DNA of 32,902 bases from Rhodospirillaceae bacterium (GCA_004297485.1 SCTM01000249.1:1-32902); one strand, 5' to 3'; positions 1 to 8,241 are shown, numbered from the stretch's first letter. Numbers and translations: made by a program. Notes: generated by a model not told the origin, from the sequence alone.

Positions 1-1
1 C

Positions 2-595
2 CGGGACAACCCTCGTGACGACATTTTTAGTTTGCTGTGGCAATCGAAGGTCGAGGGCAAACCGACGACCCTGGAGGACATGGAAAATTACTCCGTCCTG
101 TTGTTTATCGCAGGGCTCGATACGGTGATGAACGGGATGGGTTTCGGCGTACGCCATCTTGCCCAGGACCTTCCGCTGCAGGATAAGCTGCGGAAGAATC
201 CGGAGCTCATCTCGGACGCCAAAGAAGAGCTGCTGCGTCGCTATACCTTCACTGTACCGCCCCGACGCGTGGCCAAGGATATGGTGTTCGAAGGTGTCCC
301 CATGAAGGAAGGCGACCGGGTGATGCTGTTCCTGCCGGCCGCTGACCTCGACGGGAAGGAGTTTCCCAATCCGGAGCGCTTCGAGCTGCAACGCGAGAAC
401 AACGTGCATATCGCGTTCAACTCTGGACCGCACCGCTGTCTCGGGTCGCACCTCGCCCGTGTCGAGCTGCAGGTTCTCTATGAACAGATGTTGTCGCGCC
501 TGCCACAGTTCCGGCTTGATCCGGAACATCCGCCAACGTTCCACTGCGGCAACGTGGTGGGTGTCGATACGCTTAACCTCGTCTGGGACGTGTAG
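2..595 (+). CDS. cytochrome P450, C-terminal part (5' end outside window)
   Basis: Heme-thiolate monooxygenase that would insert oxygen into an organic substrate using electrons from a ferredoxin partner; no such partner is visible here. The frame is open from the left edge, so the N-terminal half is missing. Visible motifs in order are the I-helix oxygen-binding segment (AGLDTV), the ExxR core (EELLRR), the PPR segment before the K-helix-to-meander region, and the heme loop FNSGPHRCLG, with the proximal Cys codon at 437-439. The soluble C-terminal fold and the absence of a membrane segment fit a bacterial class I P450. It is followed after 2 nt by the DUF35 gene, so the two are probably cotranscribed. 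The P450 is likely to perform the first hydroxylation in the catabolic pathway encoded downstream. The subfamily and substrate cannot be read from the sequence. Confidence 0.95.
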   Translation, partial: RDNPRDDIFSLLWQSKVEGKPTTLEDMENYSVLLFIAGLDTVMNGMGFGVRHLAQDLPLQDKLRKNPELISDAKEELLRRYTFTVPPRRVAKDMVFEGVPMKEGDRVMLFLPAADLDGKEFPNPERFELQRENNVHIAFNSGPHRCLGSHLARVELQVLYEQMLSRLPQFRLDPEHPPTFHCGNVVGVDTLNLVWDV

Positions 596-597
596 CA

Positions 598-1005
598 ATG
601 GGAGCCACCCCACGTCCCATGCCGCGGTTGGATGCCGATAATCGCGCCTTCTGGACCGGAGGAGCGGACGGGAAGCTGCGCATCATGCGATGCCAGGATT
701 GCGGTACGTTTCTTCATCCACCACGGCCGGTGTGTCGGCATTGCCTTTCGGAGAATGTCGCACCGGAGGCCGTCGCAGGCACCGGTACCGTTGACACTTT
801 CACCGTCAACCACCAGGCATGGTATCCGGGCCTGGAAGTTCCTTACGTGATTGCGCGTGTTGCGCTTGACGGCGCTCCCGGCGTGATTCTCACGAGCAAT
901 ATCGTGGGCTGTCCGGTGGAGGAGGTAGACATCGGTGATCGCGTCCGCGTGAAGTTCGAGCGCCAGGGCGACGTTTATCTGCCGCTGTTTGAAAAGATCC
1001 CCTGA
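598..1005 (+). CDS. Zn-ribbon/OB-fold protein (DUF35 family), partner of thiolase-like protein
   Basis: Small two-domain protein of 135 aa. An N-terminal rubredoxin-like zinc ribbon has Cys32, Cys35, Cys46 and Cys49 (CQDCG and VCRHC), followed by an OB-fold of about 80 residues (GTGTVDTFTVNH onward). In known systems DUF35 proteins bind thiolase-fold enzymes, as in ChsH2-Ltp2 of steroid side-chain degradation and archaeal HMG-CoA synthase complexes, where the OB-fold holds the acyl-CoA substrate. The next gene starts on the base after this stop codon and encodes a thiolase-fold protein, so a stable complex of the two is the natural inference. Upstream spacing to the P450 is 2 nt. The family assignment is firm; the substrate is unknown. 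Confidence 0.92.
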   Translation: MGATPRPMPRLDADNRAFWTGGADGKLRIMRCQDCGTFLHPPRPVCRHCLSENVAPEAVAGTGTVDTFTVNHQAWYPGLEVPYVIARVALDGAPGVILTSNIVGCPVEEVDIGDRVRVKFERQGDVYLPLFEKIP

Positions 1006-2166
1006 ATGCCTGCACCGAGCGCCTATATTACAGGAGTCGGCCAATCTCAGGTCGGCACCAAGCTGACGCGTCATCCATTGCTTCTGACGGTGGATGCCGT
1101 TCGCGAGGCGCTGGCCGAGGCCGGTCTGACGGTTCAGCAGATTGACGGCGTTGCGACTTATCCCGGCCGCATGGCGGCCTACCTTGGCTACTCCCCTGTC
1201 GGTGCCGACGACCTGATCGACGCCCTTGGTATCCGTGCAACGTGGTACCTCGGTGCCGCCGAGATCACGTCGCAACTGGGCGCGGTCGTCGCGGCCGCCG
1301 ATGCCGTTCGCGCCGGACACGCCCGGCATGTGATCTGTTTCCGCACCGTGTATGAAGCGGCGGCGCTGTCCCGGCCGGAAGAATACCCGCCCGTGCGGCG
1401 CGCCACGGTGGACGGATTTTCGCAGTGGTTTGCACCGTTCAATGCGACCTCCGCATCCAGCTGGGTCGCGCAATACGCCATGCGTCACGTCAAACACTAT
1501 GGCTTGACGCGAGAGCAACTGGCGCAGATCGCGATCACCGGTCGCGCCAACGCCGTGCACAATCCGCGTGCGCTCGTGCGCGAACCGCTGACCCTGGACC
1601 AATACATGTCGTCGCGGATGATCTCCACGCCCCTGTGCCTGTACGATTGCGACCGCTTTACCGACGGTTCAACCGCCTTGATCGTGTCGGCCGGAGATGC
1701 CCTCGATGAGGTGACCTGCACCCCCGTCCGCATCGCTGCGTCGGCCGGCACGGTCGAGAAATACAGCTGGGACCAGGCCGAGTGGATGGCGAGCTATCCG
1801 ACCGGCGCCGATCTCTGGAAGCACACCGACTACAAGCCCGCGGACGTGGATACCGTCCAGCTCTATGATGGCTTCAGTTTCTGCGTCATCACCTGGCTTG
1901 AGGCCCTCGGCTTTTGCAAAGTGGGCGAAGGCGGAAAATTCATCGAAGGCGGTCAACGCATCGCCCGCGACGGTGAATTGCCGCTCAACACGTTTGGTGG
2001 CCAGATCGGTGCCGGCCGACTGCACGGGTTCGGCTTCGCCCATGAGGCGGCTGTGCAGTTGAAAGGCAAAGGCGGCCCGCGCCAGATTCCGGGCGACCCA
2101 CGCGTCGCGATCTGCACATCGGGCGGCGGACCGCTCGCGACCGCGCTGCTCTTGGCCCGGGATTGA
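1006..2166 (+). CDS. thiolase-fold lipid-transfer-type protein, Ltp2-like putative aldolase
   Basis: A 386-aa thiolase-superfamily protein of the SCP-x/lipid-transfer class. It has the opening YITGVGQSQVG, the helix-rich ANAVHNPRA segment, and a C-terminal half with NTFGGQIGAGRLHGFG and a terminal glycine loop CTSGGGP. At the place where true thiolases carry the nucleophilic Cys, this sequence reads GAAEITSQLGA, with no Cys. That, plus the directly adjacent DUF35 partner, fits the Ltp2-type retro-aldolases that cleave a beta-hydroxyacyl-CoA, better than a thiolytic enzyme. This functional call is inference; a catalytically altered thiolase is the alternative. It starts immediately after the DUF35 stop and is followed by the DUF2889 gene 5 nt later, so translation is probably coupled. 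Confidence 0.88.
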   Translation: MPAPSAYITGVGQSQVGTKLTRHPLLLTVDAVREALAEAGLTVQQIDGVATYPGRMAAYLGYSPVGADDLIDALGIRATWYLGAAEITSQLGAVVAAADAVRAGHARHVICFRTVYEAAALSRPEEYPPVRRATVDGFSQWFAPFNATSASSWVAQYAMRHVKHYGLTREQLAQIAITGRANAVHNPRALVREPLTLDQYMSSRMISTPLCLYDCDRFTDGSTALIVSAGDALDEVTCTPVRIAASAGTVEKYSWDQAEWMASYPTGADLWKHTDYKPADVDTVQLYDGFSFCVITWLEALGFCKVGEGGKFIEGGQRIARDGELPLNTFGGQIGAGRLHGFGFAHEAAVQLKGKGGPRQIPGDPRVAICTSGGGPLATALLLARD

Positions 2167-2171
2167 TCGCC

Positions 2172-2894
2172 ATGTCCCCCCTCATCGACAGCCTTCCGGG
2201 ATTCCGTCGGCGCTTCATCGTCACCCCTGCCCCAGACTGGGTGCGGAGCGAACTGGAGGACGACTTTCACCGCATGAGCGTGACGCTCCATCATGAAGAC
2301 GGGATCGTGACGGCGGTTGAACCGGTCTTGGAGCGTGCTCCCTGGAATACCTGTCCCGGGGCCGTCGCACAGCTGGTCAAAACCTTTACGAATGTTGCGC
2401 TTGATGCCTTCGCCGTCCGGGGAGAAAAGCAAGCCAACTGCACGCATCTTCACGATTTGGCGGTGCTGGCTGCCGCGCATTTCAAGGACCCTGAGCCGTT
2501 GGTCTATGATATTCTCGTTGCCGACCCGATCGATCGGCGACGGCGCGCAGAACTGCGCCGCAACGGAGCGACCGTGATGAGCTGGGTCCACATGGATGAC
2601 CGGATCGTCGAGCCCGCGGAACTTGCCGGACTCACGCTTTTCAAGCTGCGGCCTTGGATCGATTCACTCGATCCGAAGCGGCAGGAGGAAGCCCGGTTGT
2701 TCCGGTGGGGAACCATGGTTGCCCACGGGCGTACCATACCGCTTGAGGACCAGTCGGATGCCAGTCGGCTGCCGACCGGCGCATGCTACACGTTCCAGCC
2801 CCATGTGGCGCCCGGTGCGCGGCGGATCGGCCAGAGCCGCGACTTCAGTACCGGCGCGGCCCAACCTCTCGATAAACGTGCGGCCGTTCCTTGA
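2172..2894 (+). CDS. DUF2889 family protein
   Basis: A protein of about 240 aa that matches my recollection of the DUF2889 family: an N-terminal beta-rich stretch, then a Cys-containing segment (NTCPGA), a second Cys/His segment (CTHLHDLA), and a basic, mostly polar C-terminal third. No signal peptide or membrane segment is present. DUF2889 has no established reaction, but members recur next to acyl-CoA and terpenoid or steroid catabolic genes, which matches this context. A TTG codon at 2163 would overlap the previous stop, but the ATG at 2172 is in frame and more usual, so it was chosen. It is probably the fourth gene of the P450 operon. The conserved Cys/His positions could bind a metal, but that is speculative. 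Confidence 0.78.
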   Translation: MSPLIDSLPGFRRRFIVTPAPDWVRSELEDDFHRMSVTLHHEDGIVTAVEPVLERAPWNTCPGAVAQLVKTFTNVALDAFAVRGEKQANCTHLHDLAVLAAAHFKDPEPLVYDILVADPIDRRRRAELRRNGATVMSWVHMDDRIVEPAELAGLTLFKLRPWIDSLDPKRQEEARLFRWGTMVAHGRTIPLEDQSDASRLPTGACYTFQPHVAPGARRIGQSRDFSTGAAQPLDKRAAVP

Positions 2895-2955
2895 TGTGAT
2901 GTATCCAAAGCTTAAGCCAACAGATGTGGCGTAACCGTGATTGAAGGAGGCTCTT

Positions 2956-4272
2956 ATGAAGATGAATGACATGATGATCGTCAGCGTCGATGATCATATT
3001 TGCGAACCGGCCGACATGTTCGACAAGCATTTGTCGGGCGATGCGCTCGCGGCCGCGCCCAAACTGCGGACGACCGCTGAGGGAACCGACTACTGGGAGT
3101 ACCAGGGCATGAAAATGCCTTCGGTCGGACTCAATGCGGTCGTCGGTCGCGTTCCCGAGGAATACGGCATCGAGCCGACCGCGCTTTCCCAGCTGCGCAA
3201 GGGCTGCTTCAATCCGAAGGAGCGCCTCCGCGATATGGATGTCAACGGCATCGCTGCCTCGCTCAACTTTGGCACTTGCGTGGGATTCGACGGCGGTGTG
3301 TTCCACCGGGCCAAGGACAAGGCGTTGGCCTATACCCACCTGCGTGCCTATAACGATTGGCATATCGATGAGTGGTGCGCTACCGATCCGAGCCGCTTTA
3401 TTCCCTGCGGGTTGCTGCCGACCTGGGACATGGACGCGGCAGTTGCCGAAATCAAGCGTATCGCCAAGAAGGGGTTCACTGCCGTATCTCTGAACGAGAA
3501 CCCGACCAAGCAGGGCTTGCCCAGCATTCACAATGCCTATTGGGAGCCGCTCTGGAAGGCGATCGTCGACAACGACATCGTCATGTGCCTGCACATCGGC
3601 GCCGGCAATCCCGCACCGCATGCCTCGATGGAATCACCGATCGAGGCATGGATCACCACCATGCCCATGTCGATCTCCGTCGGCGCAGCCGACTGGCTCA
3701 ACCTCGCCGCGCTCGAGCGCTATCCGACCATGAAGATCGCGCTGTCGGAAGGCGGGATCGGGTGGATTCCCTATTTCCTGGAACGGGCCAACTTCAGCCA
3801 TTCCCGCCATAAGGCCTGGACCCACTCCGGCTTCAAAGGCACGAAACCGAGTGAAGTCTTCCATAAGCATTTCATGACGTGCTTTATCGACGATGCGTTT
3901 GGGCTGAAGAATCTCGCGGACCTCAATGAGGATCTGGTTGCCTATGAATGCGATTATCCCCATTCCGATACCTTGTGGCCCGAGGTACCGGAAACGCTTT
4001 GGGAAAGCCTCAAGCACCTGACCGATGTCCAGATCGACAAGGTCACCCATCGCAACGCAATGAAGTTCTTCAGGTTCGATCCGCTCGCTCGCTATAGCCG
4101 CGAGGATCTGACGGTGAGGGCGTTGCGGGCGAAGGCGGTCGCGGACAAAGTGGACACGACGCCGCGCTCGTATGGCGGTGCGCGTCCGCTGGCCGAAGGC
4201 GAAAAGCCCCGTGTGGTTACCTCGGGCGACATCTACAAGATGTTCGCGGCACGCGACAATCAGGCGGCATAA
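2956..4272 (+). CDS. metal-dependent amidohydrolase (ACMSD-like, amidohydrolase 2 family)
   Basis: A 438-aa TIM-barrel hydrolase or decarboxylase of the amidohydrolase-2 family. Ligand motifs are visible in order: Asp12-x-His14 (SVDDHICEP), a central His (CLHIGAG), the family's SEGGIGWIPYFLERAN block, and the late Asp/His segment ECDYPHSDTLWP. Family members hydrolyse C-C or C-N bonds or decarboxylate cyclic acids (2-amino-3-carboxymuconate semialdehyde decarboxylase relatives), so a ring-fission or decarboxylation step is plausible. The start is set by a strong ribosome binding site, AAGGAGG at 2944-2950, five bases before ATG 2956; an in-frame TTG at 2941 lies before this site. It ends just before a clear hairpin, marking the end of the P450 operon. 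The substrate is not known. Confidence 0.92.
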   Translation: MKMNDMMIVSVDDHICEPADMFDKHLSGDALAAAPKLRTTAEGTDYWEYQGMKMPSVGLNAVVGRVPEEYGIEPTALSQLRKGCFNPKERLRDMDVNGIAASLNFGTCVGFDGGVFHRAKDKALAYTHLRAYNDWHIDEWCATDPSRFIPCGLLPTWDMDAAVAEIKRIAKKGFTAVSLNENPTKQGLPSIHNAYWEPLWKAIVDNDIVMCLHIGAGNPAPHASMESPIEAWITTMPMSISVGAADWLNLAALERYPTMKIALSEGGIGWIPYFLERANFSHSRHKAWTHSGFKGTKPSEVFHKHFMTCFIDDAFGLKNLADLNEDLVAYECDYPHSDTLWPEVPETLWESLKHLTDVQIDKVTHRNAMKFFRFDPLARYSREDLTVRALRAKAVADKVDTTPRSYGGARPLAEGEKPRVVTSGDIYKMFAARDNQAA

Positions 4273-4283
4273 GACTTCTTGTT

Positions 4284-4309
4284 CACGCGGGAGCGCAAGC
4301 TCCCGCGTG
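4284..4309 (+). terminator. candidate terminator hairpin after the P450-amidohydrolase operon
   Basis: Perfect 11-bp stem (CACGCGGGAGC / GCTCCCGCGTG) closed by a GCAA tetraloop, 12 nt after the amidohydrolase stop. It is followed only by a short mixed pyrimidine run (CCCTTTCC), so intrinsic termination may be partial. Confidence 0.65.
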
Positions 4310-4388
4310 CAGCCCTTTCCGCACTGAAGATCAACAGTGAAAGGCGGACCGGCACAAGACAGCGTCCGGGAAAGGTCCGTGGAAGCTG

Positions 4389-4417
4389 AAAAAAAGCAGA
4401 CCCATTGGAAGGTCTGC
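4389..4417 (-). terminator. intrinsic terminator of the IclR regulator gene
   Basis: Read on the minus strand, a 7-bp GCAGACC / GGTCTGC stem with an 8-nt loop is followed directly by seven T. It lies 18 nt past the stop codon of the IclR gene, so it is a good Rho-independent terminator. Confidence 0.8.
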
Positions 4418-4435
4418 GAGACAGTTCCGGTTGCG

Positions 4436-5260
4436 TTATGCGGCGCTGGACACGGCTGTTGCAGCCCCAGCGTGATTACTCGGAAGACTGACGTAATTGT
4501 CCGGCTGACTGACGCAAGTCAGCACTGATTTCTGCAGCAACGCGATCAGAGCGGCCCGGTCAATGTCCTCGGACGGCTCGTACATAAAGCCAAGCACCAT
4601 CGGATGTTCGCCGGGCTCACTCGGCATAAGCACCGCGCACATCTCCGCCGTCCCGCCGAATCCGGCCGGACCCACCGCATATCCCTGTTGACCACAGTCT
4701 TGAACCCGCTGGGTTATGGCGGTGGCGCTGAATTTGCGATCGGCCGGTGTCTCGGCTCCCAATCGGCGAATCACGCCCTCGCGGCGTTCCGGCGAGATCG
4801 TGGACAAAAGAAGCCATCCCGCGGCGCTCTCACAAAGCCGCCTCTGAGTCCCGCCGGTAAGCCCATCGGGAATCGCAAGCGGTTTTGATCCCGCTAGCCA
4901 ACGATAAATCTGAACATTGAGGCCGACCATCCCCATCAGGGCGGTTCCGAGGCCGGTTTGGGCCACCAGGCGATCGGTCAGCATTGAAAGCCGGCCGTCT
5001 CGTACGGAGCTCGGCTGAAAAAGGGAGCCCAGCATCGCGGCCCAAGGTGTCGGCGTATATGATCTTGAGTTGGAATCCTTGTAGAGCAGCCCCATATCCA
5101 CAAGGATGGCAAGCAGCTCGGATGTGCTCGACTGGGGCCGCTTATAGCGGCGCGCGATATCCATCACCGTGGCGTGCCGCTTCTGCTCATCGAAGAATTC
5201 GAGCACTTCGATCACCCGCCGTGCGGTCTTAGCCTTGTTCGGATCCAGAACCATCGCCAT
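4436..5260 (-). CDS. IclR-family transcriptional regulator
   Basis: DNA-binding regulator of about 274 aa. The N-terminal winged helix-turn-helix spans roughly residues 10-75 (RRVIEVLEFF, then the recognition region RPQSSTSELLAILVDMGLL). A C-terminal effector domain follows, including the GWLLLSTIS and GYAVGPAGFGGTAEMCAVL segments that face the ligand in IclR proteins. Three Met codons lie near the start (5266, 5260, 5254). The sequence GGGGAGG at 5267-5273 abuts the first one but gives a normal 6-nt spacing to ATG 5260, which was chosen. It is transcribed toward the P450 operon and away from the CoA-transferase genes. IclR proteins commonly control aromatic, steroid or terpenoid catabolism, so control of the neighbouring CoA pathway is likely but inferred. 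The terminal Ala/Ser tail looks disordered. Confidence 0.93.
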   Translation of the reverse strand: MAMVLDPNKAKTARRVIEVLEFFDEQKRHATVMDIARRYKRPQSSTSELLAILVDMGLLYKDSNSRSYTPTPWAAMLGSLFQPSSVRDGRLSMLTDRLVAQTGLGTALMGMVGLNVQIYRWLAGSKPLAIPDGLTGGTQRRLCESAAGWLLLSTISPERREGVIRRLGAETPADRKFSATAITQRVQDCGQQGYAVGPAGFGGTAEMCAVLMPSEPGEHPMVLGFMYEPSEDIDRAALIALLQKSVLTCVSQPDNYVSLPSNHAGAATAVSSAA

Positions 5261-5647
5261 CGGCATCCTCCCCGTTTTTTAAACGCTCGCGCATGGGGAA
5301 AGCCCTGTCAACGAAAAAATGAGAGCGTCTCTCTTAATGCAGCGCAGCAAAAGCGCTAAAGACATTGCGGGCGCGGTCAATGGTGCCCTGGCCCGTAAGG
5401 CCACGAGAACAATTCTGGCGCGTATTGATGTGGAAATACCGACGGGTGTTGTAGCGCAATCGCTAAAACCCGGCGACTCGTGGGGGGCTGGGACGCAAGT
5501 TCCAGCAGCCGCGCTTCGGGACACTCATGCCGTGGCCTCCCACAGCGTGCAAGAACACGATGTTACGAGCAGCGCCGTTCGGCACAAGGCGATGCGTTCG
5601 GAACCGGCATCGCGGCAGCCGCCGGAGCGCGCACCGCCAAGTCCCGG
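5261..5647. other. intergenic region upstream of the IclR gene; no supported gene
   Basis: 387 bases holding the IclR leader on one side and the 3' end of the 97-aa gene on the other. Open frames occur on both strands but show no family features and no convincing ribosome binding site. The only structure seen is a small palindrome at 5321-5333. Confidence 0.6.
5321..5333. promoter_or_regulatory. palindrome upstream of the IclR gene, possible operator
   Basis: GAGAG-CGT-CTCTC, a 5-bp inverted repeat about 60 bp upstream of the IclR start. IclR proteins often bind palindromes in their own leader. The arms are short, so this may be chance. Confidence 0.3.
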
Positions 5648-5941
5648 TTAGTCGGACGACGGCAGCGGCTTGGCGTCCTTGACCTGCAGCGCGACGCCAC
5701 CCATGGACAGAGACCCCTGTCCAGGTTTCACGCAAAGCAATTCGACGGTGCCGGCGGCATCGACATAGCGCTTGCCGACACGTGTGCCTTCGGCAAAGGC
5801 CGGATTGATCGCTTCGCGTTCAGCCGGGCGCGCTTCGGCCATCGGTTTTCCGCCGCACGCCACGACCATATCGCCGCCGCCGCGGATCACCATCACCTCG
5901 GCGTCGCACACAACGCTCTTGAGTCTCGTTCCCGGTTTCAT
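5648..5941 (-). CDS. small conserved protein paired with a CoA transferase
   Basis: A 97-aa soluble protein with no signal peptide. It opens MKPGTRLKSVVCDAEVMVIR, then has a Gly-rich turn (GGGDMVVACGGKPM), a charged middle and a short C-terminal beta-like stretch. I recall a family of small proteins in actinobacteria and alphaproteobacteria with the same pattern (KPGTRLKS-CDTEVMVV and a later CGG-PM) encoded beside acyl-CoA catabolic genes, but no function is known to me. The two conserved Cys, in the VCDAE and ACGGKP segments, could form a metal or redox site; this is speculation. The gene lies 19 nt downstream of the CoA transferase on the same strand, with a GAGGAG ribosome binding site at 5945-5950, so the two are almost certainly cotranscribed. 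Confidence 0.8.
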   Translation of the reverse strand: MKPGTRLKSVVCDAEVMVIRGGGDMVVACGGKPMAEARPAEREAINPAFAEGTRVGKRYVDAAGTVELLCVKPGQGSLSMGGVALQVKDAKPLPSSD

Positions 5942-5960
5942 GGACTCCTCAAAATCTATC

Positions 5961-7187
5961 TCAGGCGATCACGCCCGCGGTTTTCAATTTCTCGATCCGA
6001 TCCCATTCCAGACCCAGTTCCATAAGGAACGTCTCGGTATGCTCCGAGGCTTGCGGAGCCCGCGTGGTCTGGACGGGGGCCCCATTGAACTGAACCGGAC
6101 CACGCACCAGCTTCATCGGCGGCCCACCATCAATCGATTCCACTTCGAACAGCATGTCGTTGGCGAGGGCCTGCTCATCCTGGGCAATCTCGAGCAGGCT
6201 CTGAAACGGCGCCCACTGGCCCGACATCGTCTTAAGGTGCTTCCGCCAGTAGTCAAAGGGCTTCTTGGCAAACGCCCCCGCCAGAAGCGCGCCCGCCGGC
6301 TCCCAGTTTTGCATGAGCGCCTCCACAGTGGAGAAGCGCGGATCATCAGCGGCCTCGGGCAAGCCGAGATGCTCAAAGGTGTTCCGGATGTGCGGACCGG
6401 GGGTAAGAATGCAAAGGTTGATTGTTCCGCCGTCGGAGGTCCTGAAATTACCCATAAACGGGTTTCCCGGCACGCCACCCGACTTGGGCAACACGGTCCG
6501 CATGTACTTGCCCGTCTCAATCGCCTGATCGATACCCGATCCGGCAGCCCAACAGCCGGTGCTGAGCAGAGAGACGTCAACCTCGATCGCCTCCCCGGTT
6601 TGAGCGCGATGAAACAAGGCGGCGGCGATGCCGCCGGCGATATTCATGCCACCGATCGAATCACCGAACGCGGGAATTCCCATCCCCAAGTGTCCACCGA
6701 GGCCTTCCGGTGTCATGGAGTTGCCAACGCCGCTGCGCGTCCAAAAAGCGGTGCCGTCGAACCCACCGCTGTTCCGCTCCGGCCCCTTGTTACCAAAGGC
6801 GCTGCCGCGCGTGTAGATGATCTTCGGATTGACCGCCCGGATGTGCTCGACGTCAAGCTTCAGCTTCTGCCGGGCCGACGGCAGATAGTTGGTGAGAAAG
6901 ACGTCGGACGTCTTCGCGATCTCGTAAATCAGCTCTTGGCCTTCGGGTTTGGAAATATCGATACCGACGCTGCGTTTGCCGCGGTTGGGATGCTCCATCA
7001 TGGTGTTACGCAGCGGATTGATTTTAATTCCACCCATGTTGAGGAAACCGCGCTGGGTGTCCCCGCGCACCGGATGTTCGATCTTGATGACATCCGCTCC
7101 CCAATCGGCAAGCAGCCCACCGGCGGCGGGAACGAAGGTGAATTGCGCCACCTCCAGAACCCTAATGCCTTTCATTACCTGCGTCAT
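5961..7187 (-). CDS. family III CoA transferase (CaiB/BaiF family)
   Basis: A 408-aa enzyme that moves CoA between an acyl donor and an acceptor acid. The N-terminal CoA-binding region reads [29 protein letters not shown] in two parts typical of the family, followed by [16 protein letters not shown] and the active-site segment GGFDGTAFW with the expected catalytic Asp at residue 144. Length is normal for a full single-domain enzyme. The second Met (residue 5) is an alternative start. It leads a two-gene minus-strand unit with the 97-aa protein and is divergent from the SDR gene across 274 bp. In context it would activate the pathway acid or recycle CoA; it is more conventional than the second CoA transferase at 14326-15618. 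Confidence 0.94.
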   Translation of the reverse strand: MTQVMKGIRVLEVAQFTFVPAAGGLLADWGADVIKIEHPVRGDTQRGFLNMGGIKINPLRNTMMEHPNRGKRSVGIDISKPEGQELIYEIAKTSDVFLTNYLPSARQKLKLDVEHIRAVNPKIIYTRGSAFGNKGPERNSGGFDGTAFWTRSGVGNSMTPEGLGGHLGMGIPAFGDSIGGMNIAGGIAAALFHRAQTGEAIEVDVSLLSTGCWAAGSGIDQAIETGKYMRTVLPKSGGVPGNPFMGNFRTSDGGTINLCILTPGPHIRNTFEHLGLPEAADDPRFSTVEALMQNWEPAGALLAGAFAKKPFDYWRKHLKTMSGQWAPFQSLLEIAQDEQALANDMLFEVESIDGGPPMKLVRGPVQFNGAPVQTTRAPQASEHTETFLMELGLEWDRIEKLKTAGVIA

Positions 7188-7360
7188 ATACCCACTCCGT
7201 CCTTACTTCCGCCGGGCGCGGCGGAGGCCATCGTAAGCGCTCTATCTAACCGGACACCCTCTTTCATCAAGTCTATCCGCCAGATCACCGAAATACATCG
7301 CCGCAACGATGGCCGCATCCCGCATACGCCCCCGCGATATCACGTACGGGAGGGGCCGCC

Positions 7361-7406
7361 AAGCCCTGCAGAATTCGAGCAATTCCCGCAAAGGCCTGTA
7401 GAATTT
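7361..7406. repeat. imperfect direct repeat in the divergent CoA transferase/SDR promoter region
   Basis: Two 16-nt copies, at 7361-7376 and 7391-7406, agree at 13 of 16 positions (AAGCCCTGCAGAATTC and AAGGCCTGTAGAATTT). They are exactly 30 bp apart, close to three helical turns, and lie about 55-100 bp upstream of the SDR start. They may be paired regulator sites, which is inference. Confidence 0.45.
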
Positions 7407-7461
7407 CATTCAGCGTCAGTACCATGACGCGGTAGGCAACCCACAAGCAATAGAGGGCAAA

Positions 7462-8241
7462 ATGAAGATCGATTCCTCACTTAGCGCCGTCGTGACCGGG
7501 GGTGCGTCGGGACTTGGGTTGGCAACTGTCAAGGCGCTGCGCGCGGCCGGCGCGGCTGTCGCCATCTTCGACCTGAACGAGGAGAACGGCAAAAAGCAGG
7601 CCGCTGAAACCGGCGCCATCTTTTGTCAATGCGATGTCCTTTCGGACGAGAGTGTAGACCAGGCTTTCGCCAAGGCCCGCGCCGCGCAAGGGCAGGAGCG
7701 TGCGCTCGTCTGCTGCGCGGGGGGCGGCAATGCCATCCCGACGGTGCGGCGCGACAAAAACACCGGCGCAATCACCTTTTTTCCCGCCGACAAGTTTGAA
7801 TGGGTTCTGCGCCTCAACACGGTCGGCACCTTCCGCTGCATTACCCGTTCCGCCGCCGGCATGTTGACGGTGGACCCGATCGACGGCGAACGCGGCGTCA
7901 TGGTCAACACGGCATCGGCCGCCGCGACCGATGGGCAAATGGGCCAGGCCGCCTATTCGGCGGCGAAGGCCGGCATCGTCGGCATGACGTTACCCATCGC
8001 CCGCGACCTTTCGCGCGAGGGCATCCGCGTCATCACCATTCAACCCGGCATCTTCGCGACCCCCGCCATGCTCGGCGTACCCCAGCAGATGCTCGATTCG
8101 TTGGGCGCGATGGTGCCGTTCCCAAAGCGCCTGGGCCGCCCGGAAGAATATGCCAGCCTTGCGCTTGAAATGATCCGCAACGGCTATTTCAACGGCGAGA
8201 CTGTGCGGTTGGATGGCGCAATCCGGATGCAGCCGCGCTGA
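7462..8241 (+). CDS. SDR-family 3-hydroxyacyl-CoA dehydrogenase (HSD10-like)
   Basis: NAD-dependent short-chain dehydrogenase of 259 aa. The Rossmann motif TGGASGLG is at residues 12-19, Asp37 after the second beta strand favours NAD over NADP, and the catalytic set is Asn119, Ser152 (NTASAAA), Tyr165 and Lys169 (YSAAK). The C-terminal portion (VPFPKRLGRPEEYA, NGETVRLDGAIRM) strongly recalls the type 10 17-beta-hydroxysteroid / 2-methyl-3-hydroxyacyl-CoA dehydrogenases. These oxidise the 3-hydroxyl of straight or branched acyl-CoA and some steroid alcohols. A third-step beta-oxidation role in this cluster is therefore likely. It is divergent from the CoA transferase and alone in its transcription unit. 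No strong ribosome binding site is seen, only a GAGGG stretch at 7453-7457. Confidence 0.93.
   Translation: MKIDSSLSAVVTGGASGLGLATVKALRAAGAAVAIFDLNEENGKKQAAETGAIFCQCDVLSDESVDQAFAKARAAQGQERALVCCAGGGNAIPTVRRDKNTGAITFFPADKFEWVLRLNTVGTFRCITRSAAGMLTVDPIDGERGVMVNTASAAATDGQMGQAAYSAAKAGIVGMTLPIARDLSREGIRVITIQPGIFATPAMLGVPQQMLDSLGAMVPFPKRLGRPEEYASLALEMIRNGYFNGETVRLDGAIRMQPR

Noticed and set aside
478-1602. 374-aa open frame on the minus strand
   Set aside because: It lies antisense to the P450, DUF35 and thiolase-fold genes, all with clear motifs. The product has no family features; high GC keeps such shadow frames open.
5319-5651. 110-aa plus-strand frame in the IclR leader
   Set aside because: No ribosome binding site, no family resemblance, and low-complexity composition at the C-terminus.
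5772-7427. 551-aa open frame on the plus strand
   Set aside because: Antisense to the CoA transferase and its partner; His/Arg-rich sequence without domain signals and without a ribosome binding site.
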